The position numbers and the translations under genes are program-made. Positions 8,292 to 16,748 of a stretch of 64,000 nucleotides of DNA are shown in pieces (positions within the stretch are counted from its first letter, which is position 1; each line of letters begins with the position of its first letter). The notes under the pieces were generated by a model that searched no databases, was not told the origin of the DNA, and saw only the letters and a list, made by a program, of their open reading frames with translations. The stretch comes from Chitinophaga cymbidii (lineage in GTDB: Bacteria; Bacteroidota; Bacteroidia; Chitinophagales; Chitinophagaceae): NCBI RefSeq assembly GCF_007992715.1, contig NZ_BKAU01000005.1, forward strand, positions 124,001 to 188,000, written 5' to 3'.

Positions 8292-9944
8292 ATGCAGTCA
8301 AAAATCCTTTTATGCGCACTGTTACTGCTGTCGCTCGCTGCAAAAAGCAACGACGGCATGACGGTGTGGCTCGAAACATCACTGAAGCGGATCTTCCCGC
8401 AATCGCCCGCGGGCACGGCGCGGGAACTGGAACTAACAGTAGCAAGGGGAAGCCGTGTATCTTTCCAGGTAGGTTTCCACAGCGACCTGAAAGACCAGGT
8501 GCATATTGAATGCAGCATGGCCAACGCAGGCGAGCTGAAGCCCCGCATCCGCTATGTGGGGCTGGTGCCCATGCATCATTTTACAACGGACGTAAGGAAA
8601 GAAGAAATGGACGGCATCGGCTACCTTCCGGGGCTGGTGCCGGAACCATTATATCCGCTCACCAAAGTGGAAGCCAATCCCTACGCCAGCCGCTCCTTCT
8701 GGGTAACATTGCAGATCCCCGAAGGCATGACGCCCGGCATGCATACGTACGACGTAAAACTGAAATGGAACAAAGGCGAACAAACCCTCCGGCTGAAGCT
8801 CGACGTAAGCAAGCTGGTGCTGCAGCCCCGGCGTGATTTCCCCGTCACCCACTGGTGGCGCGGCGAAGCCACGAGCATCTATTACAAGGTAAAAATGTTC
8901 GATGAGCAATGGTGGAAACATACGGAAGCGCAGATGAAGAACCTCTGGGAACATGGAACGGACGTAGCTTTCATTCAGCACCTCTTCGAGTTCAAGGTGC
9001 TGTTCAAAGAGCCCTGCCAGATGCTGATCGTCAACGAGCCGAGTCCGGGTAAATATACGTTCGACTGGTCCGTGATCAAGCGCTTTACGGACATGTGCCG
9101 GAAGATCGGTTTCAAACGGTTCGAATGGGCGCACCTCTGGATGTACTGGGGCGTGGAAACCGCTATGCGCGTGTATACGGTGAAGGACGGGAAGTATGTA
9201 TTGCTGTGGGACCCTAACCTCGGCGCCTTCTCGGAAAAATATATCAGTTTCCTGAAGCAGTTCCTGCCCGCCTGGCATGACTTCCTGCAAAAAGAAAATC
9301 TGCTCGATCATTCCTATTTTCACTTGTCAGACGAGCCCTGGTCCGAGCACGTAGCGAATTACAAAAAAGCGCGGCAGGTGCTGCACGACCTGGCGCCCTG
9401 GATGAAAGTAATGGACGCATTAAGCGATATCCGCTATGGAAAAGAACATCTGACGGACATTCCCGTGCCGATCATCAGCTCCGCCGGCGAATATCTCAAA
9501 GAAAAAATCCCGCACTGGGTATACTTTTGCACCGGCCCGCGGGACAAGTACCTGAACCGCTTCTTTGACACCCCGCTGCCGAAGATCCGCATGGCGGGGT
9601 GGTTGTTTTATCACCTGAAAGCGCAGGGATTTTTGCACTGGGGGTATAACTACTGGCACAAGCTGGATTCGGAAGAAGCTTCAGACCCCTACACCAACGG
9701 TTCCGCGCATGCCTACCCCGGCATCCCGGACGGCGATCCTTTCGTGGTATACCCCGGTCCGGACGGCCCCTACGATTCCATCCGCTGGGAAGTGTTCGCG
9801 GAATCGCTGCAGGATTATGCCATCCTTCAGTCCGCCGGCATCGATCCGGATGATCCGCTACTCGCATCATTGCGTTCGTATGAAGATTTTCCCAAAACGG
9901 CCACGTGGATCGATCAGGCATTGAAACAGGTTTTAAAAAGATAA
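8292..9944 (+). CDS. DUF4091 (GH123-like) secreted glycoside hydrolase candidate
   Basis: 550 residues with a short signal peptide (MQSKILLCALLLLSLAAKS). An N-terminal beta-rich region (about 20-175) is followed by a TIM-barrel-like region (about 185-430; THWWRGEATSIYYKV, FHLSDEPW) and the DUF4091 C-terminal signature (GDPFVVYPGPDGPYDSIRWEVFAESLQDYAIL). The acidic pair in LSDEPW is a plausible catalytic site by analogy with GH123. The gene lies 9 bases after susD and 1 base before the next gene, so it is co-transcribed in the LacI-controlled unit. GH123 enzymes act on beta-GalNAc, but the activity here is unknown. It may provide an endo- or side-chain-cleaving step for the locus substrate. 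Confidence 0.75.
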   Translation: MQSKILLCALLLLSLAAKSNDGMTVWLETSLKRIFPQSPAGTARELELTVARGSRVSFQVGFHSDLKDQVHIECSMANAGELKPRIRYVGLVPMHHFTTDVRKEEMDGIGYLPGLVPEPLYPLTKVEANPYASRSFWVTLQIPEGMTPGMHTYDVKLKWNKGEQTLRLKLDVSKLVLQPRRDFPVTHWWRGEATSIYYKVKMFDEQWWKHTEAQMKNLWEHGTDVAFIQHLFEFKVLFKEPCQMLIVNEPSPGKYTFDWSVIKRFTDMCRKIGFKRFEWAHLWMYWGVETAMRVYTVKDGKYVLLWDPNLGAFSEKYISFLKQFLPAWHDFLQKENLLDHSYFHLSDEPWSEHVANYKKARQVLHDLAPWMKVMDALSDIRYGKEHLTDIPVPIISSAGEYLKEKIPHWVYFCTGPRDKYLNRFFDTPLPKIRMAGWLFYHLKAQGFLHWGYNYWHKLDSEEASDPYTNGSAHAYPGIPDGDPFVVYPGPDGPYDSIRWEVFAESLQDYAILQSAGIDPDDPLLASLRSYEDFPKTATWIDQALKQVLKR

Positions 9945-9945
9945 G

Positions 9946-10938
9946 ATGAGGAGATATTTTTTAGCATTCGGTTTGTTGCTCGTTTTTATGAACAGCCGCG
10001 CCCAAAGCGGTTCCTGGCTGCGGCGCGATAGTACGGTGTGGGGCATCCGCAACGGCATCGTGGTGGGGTTCTGGCCCGGCGCCATCGAACCCGTGAAGCA
10101 AAATTCCAACGGCGGCCCGCGGGGATTGCTGCGGATAGGATATGAGTACATGGGGATGATCTATCACATCAACTACATCGCCGTAGAACCGGTGGTGAAC
10201 GGAAAGATGGAATTCAGCGAAATATCGCCATCGTCCGTAGACGGAAAATGGGGAAAGTTCATGTGGCTGGGCGATTCATCCATCACCGATGAAAAGCTTA
10301 GCGTCAACGTCTACATGGAAAAATTCGCCAACGGCGCGCATCCTTACCTCCGGCTAAGCATCTGTAAAGACCGCCCGGAAGAGCTTTGCATAGAAGTGTT
10401 CCATCATGCGGACAGCCAGCCGATGGAACGTTGCGGCATTACCGCTACCATGGGCAACTATTCGCGGTTAAGAAAATTGTACCTGAAAGATACTGTCATC
10501 CATTCCCGCCGCCTGTACGATGGCTATAAAGGAATTGATTTCGTTGAGAAAGAAGCATATGCGGGAGAGCGGATGTTGCGGGATAAAAACGGTGATCTGA
10601 TCGTATTGGCCACGCCGGATGAATCTTTCTCCGAACTGGCCGCATGGCCGCAGGAAGAGGCTTACATGCGCCGCTGGAACTGGCGTTACCGTCCATTTTA
10701 CATGCTCACGCAATACTGGAGAAAGGAAAAGCAGCGGGCCGGGCCTTCGCTGCAAGTGCGGGTGAATGGAAGAGCCACCTACTGGAGCGGCGGCAGCAGG
10801 GACCCCAGGCATTATATCGCCATCCCCGGCGGGCCTTCTTTTGAGAATTTCGAGTTGCGGGAAAAGTATGTACCCGGACAAAAAATATACTTCGGCATGA
10901 CCCGCAAACCCATAGCAGAGCTGCTTTCCCCGTTATGA
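9946..10938 (+). CDS. Uncharacterised secreted protein, last gene of the susCD unit
   Basis: 330 residues with a signal peptide (MRRYFLAFGLLLVFMNSRAQS). I do not recognise a family. It begins with a repeated-turn region (GIRNGIVVGFWPGAIEP; GGPRGLLRIGYEYMG), is rich in Gly, Tyr, Trp and Arg, and has a likely beta-sandwich layout with a C-terminal stretch PRHYIAIPGGPSFENFE. Such proteins in glycan loci may be enzymes or binding proteins, but no catalytic motif is evident. The start is one base after the DUF4091 stop, implying coupled translation. Its TGA stop lies in the loop of a terminator hairpin and overlaps the end of the convergent permease gene by 6 bases. Confidence 0.8.
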   Translation: MRRYFLAFGLLLVFMNSRAQSGSWLRRDSTVWGIRNGIVVGFWPGAIEPVKQNSNGGPRGLLRIGYEYMGMIYHINYIAVEPVVNGKMEFSEISPSSVDGKWGKFMWLGDSSITDEKLSVNVYMEKFANGAHPYLRLSICKDRPEELCIEVFHHADSQPMERCGITATMGNYSRLRKLYLKDTVIHSRRLYDGYKGIDFVEKEAYAGERMLRDKNGDLIVLATPDESFSELAAWPQEEAYMRRWNWRYRPFYMLTQYWRKEKQRAGPSLQVRVNGRATYWSGGSRDPRHYIAIPGGPSFENFELREKYVPGQKIYFGMTRKPIAELLSPL

Positions 10939-10955
10939 GGAAAGCAGCTTTTTTT
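10919..10955 (+). terminator. Intrinsic terminator spanning two convergent stop codons
   Basis: AGCTGCTTTCC (10919-10929) and GGAAAGCAGCT (10939-10949) form a perfect 11-bp stem with a 9-base loop, followed by T7 (10949-10955). The T-run makes it a plus-strand terminator for the susCD-DUF4091 unit. The plus gene's TGA (10936-10938) and the minus gene's stop (10933-10935) both fall in the loop, so the stem is coding for both convergent genes. Confidence 0.85.
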
Positions 10956-12201
10956 CAGTCACTGGCAATGCATGCCGCCAGGCGTAATACAACACCACGG
11001 CAAAACATATCATCGGCACGGCATATGCCAGCTGCACATTGTAATAATACGCTACAGCCCCCAGCCCCAGCGGAACCAGCGCTCCCCCCACAATAGACAT
11101 CACCAGGAAAGCAGAGGCCGTCTTCGTTTCATCACCAAGGTCTTTGATCGCCAGCGAGAAGATCGTCGGGAACATGATCGACATAAAGAACTCCACCATC
11201 AGCAGGCAATACACGCCCGTCCTTCCGCCCTGCAATACGCAATAAGCCAGCAGCAGCACGCAGGCCGCGCTGTAATAGATCAGCAGCGTCCGCGGCGCGG
11301 TCTTCTGCATGAGGAAGGTGCCCACATACCGCCCGATCATGAAGCAAAGCAGCAGCATGCCCAGGAAGGTAGTGGCGTCCATCTCCGGCATGTCCGCGCT
11401 GAAGCCGGCATAACGGATGAAGAAGCTGGAAATGCATACCTGCGCGCCTACATAAGCGAACTGTGCAATAACGCCCCAGCGGAAATGCATGTGCCGGAAA
11501 ACACGAAGGTTCATGCTGAAGCCGCCGCCATGTTCTTCGTGCACTTTCGGAAAATGCACCAGCCGGAAGGTCAGCGCCACCAGCAGCAGTACGCCCGCGA
11601 TCACCAGGTAAGGCACCTGCACGGAACGCGCTTCGGACAGCAGGTAGTTGTTGAGCGCTTCCGGGCTCATCGCATTCAGTTGCGCTTCGGAAAACTCTTT
11701 GCCGGAAAGGATCACTTTACTTAAAAAGAAGGCGGCCACAAAAGCGCCGAGGCCGTTAAAAGCCTGCGCGAAATTCAGGCGCTGCACAGACGTTTCTTTC
11801 GGCCCTATCACCGTGATGTAAGGATTGGCGGCCGTTTCCAGGAAAGTCATGCCCGCCGCCACCAGGAACAACGCGAACAGGAACAGGCCGAAGGAGCGAA
11901 GTTCCGCCGCCGGAAAGAACAGGATCGCGCCGCCGGCGGCTATCAGCAGACCGGTGATGATGCCGGTTTTGTAGCTCCATCTGCGCATCACCCAGGCTGC
12001 GGGCAGCGCAAAGAAGAAATAACTCACCCAATACGCGGAGTCGATGAAGGCGGACTGGAAATCGTTCAGCTGGCAGGCTTTCCGGAGATGCGGAATGAGC
12101 ACCGGTATCAGGTTACCGGTCAGCGCCCATAAAAAGAACAGGCTGATGACCAGCACGAAGGTGAGCTTCAGAGTGTTTTTTGTTTCAGTCGTGGAATGCA
12201 T
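10933..12201 (-). CDS. fucP: FucP-type MFS sugar:H+ symporter
   Basis: About 422 residues from the ATG at 12201 (an upstream ATG at 12231 would overlap the preceding gene). It has about 12 hydrophobic segments and the FucP signatures FFLWALTGNLIPVLIPHLRKACQ and FLETAANPYITVIGP. Characterised FucP imports L-fucose and also D-arabinose and L-galactose, which share the same configuration at C2-C4. It is the last gene of the minus-strand catabolic operon, 10 bases after the FAH-fold gene, and would supply monosaccharide to the cytosolic pathway. The substrate cannot be read from sequence alone. D-arabinose is favoured by the neighbouring enzymes, with L-fucose the alternative. Confidence 0.85.
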   Translation of the reverse strand: MHSTTETKNTLKLTFVLVISLFFLWALTGNLIPVLIPHLRKACQLNDFQSAFIDSAYWVSYFFFALPAAWVMRRWSYKTGIITGLLIAAGGAILFFPAAELRSFGLFLFALFLVAAGMTFLETAANPYITVIGPKETSVQRLNFAQAFNGLGAFVAAFFLSKVILSGKEFSEAQLNAMSPEALNNYLLSEARSVQVPYLVIAGVLLLVALTFRLVHFPKVHEEHGGGFSMNLRVFRHMHFRWGVIAQFAYVGAQVCISSFFIRYAGFSADMPEMDATTFLGMLLLCFMIGRYVGTFLMQKTAPRTLLIYYSAACVLLLAYCVLQGGRTGVYCLLMVEFFMSIMFPTIFSLAIKDLGDETKTASAFLVMSIVGGALVPLGLGAVAYYYNVQLAYAVPMICFAVVLYYAWRHALPVTEKKLLSS

Positions 12202-12211
12202 GGGAGGCGGT

Positions 12212-13069
12212 TTAGAAAAGTGTCTGAACATTATTGATCAGCGTACCGATGTGATCGATACTGATCTCTACACGGTCGTCATCCTGCAAGGTAAAGCTGT
12301 TGTCCGGCACCAGGCAGGTGCCCGTCATCAGGTAGCAGCCGTCCGGGAAGGCGCATCCGCGGAAAAGGAAATCCACCAGCTCCTGGTGGCTGCGCTTCAT
12401 CTGGCTGATGGGAATGCTGTCCTCATACTGCGCTTCCTCTTTCCGGTAGATCACCATTTTGATCAGCGTGTCCGGCGGTATAGGCGTATCCGTTACCGCC
12501 AGGCAGGGGCCGAGGCCGGCGCATTTTTCATAGACTTTCGCCTGCGGCAGGTACAGGGGATTTTCCCCTTCAATGCTGCGCGAGCTCATGTCGTTGCCCA
12601 CGGTGTATCCTTCAATGGTGCCGTGGCTGCTGATGAAGAGCGTCAGCTCCGGTTCGGGCACGTCCCAGGCGGAATCCTCCCGGATGAACACGATTTGTTG
12701 ATGCCCCGAAACGCGCTGTGGCGTGGCCTTGAAGAATAGCTCCGGCCTCTCCGCTACGTACACTTTGTCGTAAAACGTAGCGCCGCCGGATACTTCGGAT
12801 TCTTCCATGCGCGCGGTGCGGCTGCGGAAATAGGTCACGCCCGCCGCCCATACTTCCTGCGTGGAAATAGGCGCCAGCAGGCCGTTTTCAATGGTCTTTT
12901 CCGCGGTGTTTTTATCCATTGGCGTTTTTCCGGCCAGGTCGGCGGTGATGCATTTGAACAGGTCTTTCCGGTTCACGAAGCTGTTCCAGTCGGACTGCAC
13001 GGCGTAGTATTGTTCCTGGTATGCGGCCAGTATGGCGTCTTTTGTTTTATATAGACGGATGATCTGCAT
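12212..13069 (-). CDS. Fumarylacetoacetase-fold enzyme, probable 2-keto-3-deoxy-pentonate dehydratase
   Basis: 285 residues, cytosolic. The FAH-superfamily core is clear: YDKVYVAERPELFFKAT, the metal-binding VPEPELTLF and the downstream GNDMSSRSIEGENPLYLPQAK. This arrangement resembles the FAA-hydrolase subgroup that includes the 2-keto-3-deoxy-D-arabinonate dehydratase of Sulfolobus, which forms 2,5-dioxopentanoate. An aldehyde dehydrogenase of the type that oxidises that product is encoded in the same operon, which supports the assignment. The alternative is a 2,4-diketo-3-deoxy-sugar-acid hydrolase, as in non-phosphorylative L-fucose or L-rhamnose routes. Gaps to neighbours are 6 and 10 bases. 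Confidence 0.75.
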   Translation of the reverse strand: MQIIRLYKTKDAILAAYQEQYYAVQSDWNSFVNRKDLFKCITADLAGKTPMDKNTAEKTIENGLLAPISTQEVWAAGVTYFRSRTARMEESEVSGGATFYDKVYVAERPELFFKATPQRVSGHQQIVFIREDSAWDVPEPELTLFISSHGTIEGYTVGNDMSSRSIEGENPLYLPQAKVYEKCAGLGPCLAVTDTPIPPDTLIKMVIYRKEEAQYEDSIPISQMKRSHQELVDFLFRGCAFPDGCYLMTGTCLVPDNSFTLQDDDRVEISIDHIGTLINNVQTLF

Positions 13070-13075
13070 GCGGGA

Positions 13076-14293
13076 TTATTTTTTGGTAAGGAATTGTTCG
13101 GCTTCTTCCAGCGGCAGCTGCCACAGCTGGCGGGAGAGGGCCTGCAGTGCTTCGCGGTTGCCTTCAAAGTGCATGGTCACCTGCTTGTAGGTGAGCGCTT
13201 CGCCGGGCTGAAGCGGGCGGGCGTCTGAAGAGGATTCCACTTCATAGAAAGGGCCCATCTGTGAACCATCGGCGAGCGGACCGTCGTTGTAGCAGTTCAC
13301 GGCATCGCCTTTGAACGGTTCTTTTTGCTGTTCCCATTTGGAGTTGACGTAGCGGCCCTGCGGCACTACTTCATACAGTAACAGGGTGATGGTGTTGTTT
13401 TCCAGGTCTATGCTCCCGGCGCCGGGCTTCGCCACGAGCGGGGAGAGGCCCAGTTTGCCGCGAGCCTTGCCGTCCGCGCGGAAGAGCAGCAGGCTGTCTT
13501 TTACCACCAGGTTCTGCGCGGGTATTTTGCCGAAGTAATCGTCCGTGATCAATGAACGCGCATTTTCAATTCCCCTGAACGGCGCTACCACCACTGTTTT
13601 ATCCGAAGGCTTGAACATGCCGAGCAGCCAGATGCTGATCAGTCCATTTTGTTCCTGCCAGGCGCTGTCGCCCGCATTGGTCACCACGTTTTCCGTTTCA
13701 TAGGCTACGCTCTGGATGCCTGCCGGTAAAGCGAAATGCAGTTTTTCGGTGATGGCGTTCCGGTCCAGCAGCCGGACCGTTCTGTTGATATCCAGTTTGA
13801 AATTGTAGCCGGAATAGTTCTGGATGCTGCCCGCGTAATGATAGGTGACGGCAGTAGGAGATTGCGACTGCACCTGGTAATGCGCGGTATCGATCATGCC
13901 CGGCGTTTGCCAGTTATCGAAATCAAAAGGTTTGCCGGGAGGGAAGTACAAAGCGTATTGCCCGCCTTCCGGGCCCAGCCAGAAGCGTTCTTCACCGCCG
14001 AATGCATTGATGTGAGGAACCAGCTTGCCGGAAGATACGAGGTCATAATTGATCCAGCCGAAGCTTTTGCCTTCATGGCCGCCGGCCGTGCTGGTCATCA
14101 CCCGCGCCTGGTAATCGCCCGTCACTACCACGCGGCTGCTGTCGCTTTCGCTTTGCAGCACCACGACGTTTTGCAGGTGTTTTTGCAGGAATGCCACATC
14201 TTCCCCGAAGCTGTCCGGCGTTCCCGCTGTTTCTGTTTCCTTGCAGGGCGCCATTACGATGAGCATGCAGCCGGCCATCATTTTTAATCTCAT
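13076..14293 (-). CDS. Uncharacterised secreted protein (DUF6786-like)
   Basis: 405 residues. The N-terminus has a hydrophobic segment with a Cys near residue 17, compatible with a weak lipoprotein or secretion signal. The body is a long beta-rich domain with distinctive stretches GKSFGWINYDLV, INAFGGEERFWLGPEGGQ and FDFDNWQTPGMID. I associate it with DUF6786-type proteins in Bacteroidota sugar operons; the fold may be related to galactose-mutarotase-like beta-sandwiches, but that is a guess. It lies between the dehydratase genes, with gaps of 27 and 6 bases. A role in handling the sugar or its lactone would fit the pathway, yet no catalytic residue is evident. Confidence 0.6.
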   Translation of the reverse strand: MRLKMMAGCMLIVMAPCKETETAGTPDSFGEDVAFLQKHLQNVVVLQSESDSSRVVVTGDYQARVMTSTAGGHEGKSFGWINYDLVSSGKLVPHINAFGGEERFWLGPEGGQYALYFPPGKPFDFDNWQTPGMIDTAHYQVQSQSPTAVTYHYAGSIQNYSGYNFKLDINRTVRLLDRNAITEKLHFALPAGIQSVAYETENVVTNAGDSAWQEQNGLISIWLLGMFKPSDKTVVVAPFRGIENARSLITDDYFGKIPAQNLVVKDSLLLFRADGKARGKLGLSPLVAKPGAGSIDLENNTITLLLYEVVPQGRYVNSKWEQQKEPFKGDAVNCYNDGPLADGSQMGPFYEVESSSDARPLQPGEALTYKQVTMHFEGNREALQALSRQLWQLPLEEAEQFLTKK

Positions 14294-14320
14294 AACTATG
14301 GAATTGATGTTGATAAATGG

Positions 14321-15919
14321 TTATAGCGACACACCTCTTTTCCAGGGGATGAAATCATCCTGTTCCAGCGTTTGTGCTTTTGCGTTATACAGGCCGCTGG
14401 CCGTATCAATGACCAGTTCCATAATGTGGTCCGCCGCATCGTGGATGGACTCCTCACCGTTGATGATGGTGCCGGTATCCAGGTCTATGATGTCCTGCAT
14501 TTTTTGCGCAAGCTTGCTGTTGGTGGCGAGTTTCAGTACCGGCGTAACGGGATTGCCCGTAGGCGTGCCGAGGCCGGTGGTGAACAGTACGATGTTGGCG
14601 CCCGCGCCTACTTCCGCCGTGGTGGATTCCACATCACTGCCCGGTGTGCAAAGCAGGGCCAGGCCGGGGCGTTCCACGCGGCCGGGATAATCGATCACGT
14701 CCGTAACGGGAGAGGAGCCGCCTTTCTTTGCAGCGCCGGCGGACTTGATCGCATCCGTGATCAGGCCGTCGCGGATATTACCGGCGGAAGGATTGGAATC
14801 GAAGCCCGAGCCCACTGCCTCCGCGCGGCTTGCATAGTCCCGCATCAGCTGCGTATAGCGCGCCGCGAGGTCGGTGGTCACGCAACGATCGCTCAGTTCC
14901 TGTTCCACACCGCACAGCTCGGGAAATTCAGATAATATCACTGATCCGCCTAAAGCAACGATGATGTCAGACACCCTGCCCACAGCGGGATTCGCGGATA
15001 TGCCGGAAAACCCGTCCGATCCGCCGCATTCCATGCCGATCGTCAGTTTGCTTAACGGTGCTGGTTGCCGCTCCTGTTGGTTGGCTTTTACCAGTCCTTC
15101 AAAAGTCAGCTGCAGCGCCTGTTCCATCAACATTTTTTCAGAACCCACCTTTTGCTGTTCGAGGCAGATCACCGTTCTGTCGAAGCCCGGCACTCTTTTT
15201 TCGATCTCTTCTTTCAGCATGTCTACCTGCGCGTTCTGGCATCCGAGGCTGAGCACGGTAGCGCCGGCCACGTTTGGATGCGTGATATATCCCGCCAGCA
15301 GGCCGCAAAGCGTGCGCGCGTCATCTTTCGTGCCGCCGCAGCCTAATGTATGGGACAGCAGCTTGATGCCGTCGATATTGGCGAAAGTTCTGCCTTTCAG
15401 CGGAGCGGCAACGCCCGGCTGGCTGCCGAGCAGCTGTTGCAGCATTTCTTCATAAGGATTGTGCTTGCGGTATCCCAGCTCGTTCACAAGCACTTTATGC
15501 AGGGTCTGCACGTTGCGGTTTTCGCAAAAGACCAGCGGAATGATCACCCAGTAATTACCGGTGCCAACGCGCCCGTCGCTGCGGTGATAACCCATGAAAG
15601 TGCGGTCTTTCCAGCGCGTTACGTCTGGCACGTCCCAGCCGGTATGCCTTTCTTCCTTTACAGAAAAGCTGCCCGAAGCATGACGGATGTTTTGGGTGGT
15701 GATCAGTTCGCCGGCCGCGAGGTCTTCATTCGCGATGCCCACCAGCACGCCGTACATGATAATGGGACTGCCTTTGGCGATGAACGTTTCCGTCAGCTTG
15801 TGCTTGGCCGCCACGTCACGGAGGGCGGTGATGCCTTCCACCGTGGTTCCCGCGGGAATGTCCTGCAGGGCCACCCACACATTGTCTTTAGGATGGATCT
15901 TTAATATTTGTTGACGCAT
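14321..15919 (-). CDS. uxaA: UxaA-family sugar-acid dehydratase (altronate dehydratase-like)
   Basis: 532 residues. An N-terminal SAF domain (about residues 5-85) is followed by the large UxaA/GarD catalytic domain (GYHRSDGRVGTGNYWVIIP; HTLGCGGTKDD; GMECGGSDGFSGISANPAVG), so both modules of a full-length altronate dehydratase are present. The family removes water from aldonic acids to give 2-keto-3-deoxy acids. D-altronate and D-arabinonate have the same configuration at C2-C4, so a D-arabinonate or L-fuconate substrate is stereochemically reasonable. The neighbouring FAH-fold and aldehyde dehydrogenase genes favour the pentonate. The gap to the upstream SDR gene is 18 bases. Confidence 0.88.
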   Translation of the reverse strand: MRQQILKIHPKDNVWVALQDIPAGTTVEGITALRDVAAKHKLTETFIAKGSPIIMYGVLVGIANEDLAAGELITTQNIRHASGSFSVKEERHTGWDVPDVTRWKDRTFMGYHRSDGRVGTGNYWVIIPLVFCENRNVQTLHKVLVNELGYRKHNPYEEMLQQLLGSQPGVAAPLKGRTFANIDGIKLLSHTLGCGGTKDDARTLCGLLAGYITHPNVAGATVLSLGCQNAQVDMLKEEIEKRVPGFDRTVICLEQQKVGSEKMLMEQALQLTFEGLVKANQQERQPAPLSKLTIGMECGGSDGFSGISANPAVGRVSDIIVALGGSVILSEFPELCGVEQELSDRCVTTDLAARYTQLMRDYASRAEAVGSGFDSNPSAGNIRDGLITDAIKSAGAAKKGGSSPVTDVIDYPGRVERPGLALLCTPGSDVESTTAEVGAGANIVLFTTGLGTPTGNPVTPVLKLATNSKLAQKMQDIIDLDTGTIINGEESIHDAADHIMELVIDTASGLYNAKAQTLEQDDFIPWKRGVSL

Positions 15920-15937
15920 GATGTAATTGAGTTGATG

Positions 15938-16720
15938 TTATTTCAGTGCCCTGTCAAGATGCACATATCCGCCGTCCACATGGATCAGCTGCCCCGTGGT
16001 GTGGCTGGATTTGCCCGAGAGCAGGAAGGCCGCCATCTGCGCGATCTCTTCCGGCGTGGTCATCCGTTTTTCCAGCGGAATGCCCGCCACAATGCCCGCC
16101 AGTTTGGCTTCCTTGTCCTCGAAGGTGTTGATCCAGCTTTCATACAAAGGCGTCCACGATTCCGCCACGATGATGGCGTTCACACGGATGCTGTAGGGCA
16201 GCAGCTCCACCGCCCATTCGCGCGTCAGCGCATTTCTGCCGCCGTTCGCCGCTGCATAGGCGGAGGTATTGCCCTGGCCGGTTTCCGCGGTTTTGGAGCT
16301 GATATTGACGATCGCGCCTTTGCTCTTTTTCAACCAGGGCAGCGCGTGATGCGCAACGAGGTAATAGTGAACGAGGTTGCGGTGCAGGGACAGCATGAAG
16401 TTTTCATAAGAGCCGGCTTCCAGTCCTATGCCGTCGTTGATACCGGCGTTGTTCACCAGCCCGTCTATCTGTCCGAACTTTTCCGCGACCGCTTTCACCG
16501 CCTGCGCGCATTCTTCGGGATGCGTCAGCTCGGCGGGCACCTGCCAGCCTTTGCCGCCGGCTCTTTCAATATGGGCCAGGTGTTGCCGGTTATCTTCTTC
16601 ATTTCTGCCGATGATGACGGGGAAAGCGCCCTCCTGTGCAAGCACTTCCGAAATGGCTGCTCCAATCCCCTTGGCGCCTCCTGTTACAATGATGATCTTG
16701 TCTTTTAAACCCAGGTCCAT
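15938..16720 (-). CDS. SDR-family sugar dehydrogenase with an atypical active site
   Basis: 260 residues. The Rossmann signature TGGAKGIG lies at 13-20, and NNAG is present near residue 90. The SDR catalytic region has Ser142 and Tyr155, but the position of the usual YxxxK lysine is Asn159 (YAAANGG). The codon is AAC, read directly from the sequence. The overall sequence resembles L-fucose/D-arabinose dehydrogenase-type SDRs. The likely role is NAD(P)-dependent oxidation of the incoming aldose to its lactone, the first step of the operon's pathway; 2-keto-3-deoxy-sugar-acid dehydrogenase is the alternative. No lactonase gene was recognised nearby. Confidence 0.8.
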   Translation of the reverse strand: MDLGLKDKIIIVTGGAKGIGAAISEVLAQEGAFPVIIGRNEEDNRQHLAHIERAGGKGWQVPAELTHPEECAQAVKAVAEKFGQIDGLVNNAGINDGIGLEAGSYENFMLSLHRNLVHYYLVAHHALPWLKKSKGAIVNISSKTAETGQGNTSAYAAANGGRNALTREWAVELLPYSIRVNAIIVAESWTPLYESWINTFEDKEAKLAGIVAGIPLEKRMTTPEEIAQMAAFLLSGKSSHTTGQLIHVDGGYVHLDRALK

Positions 16721-16748
16721 AAACTGTTTTGTGTTTTAGAAAAGTAGA

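Noticed and set aside
10933..13069. Simple L-fucose catabolic operon (FucI/FucK/FucA type)
   Set aside because: There is no isomerase, kinase or aldolase. The enzymes are oxidative, and the ALDH plus FAH-fold pair points to a pentonate route. A non-phosphorylative L-fucose route remains an open alternative.
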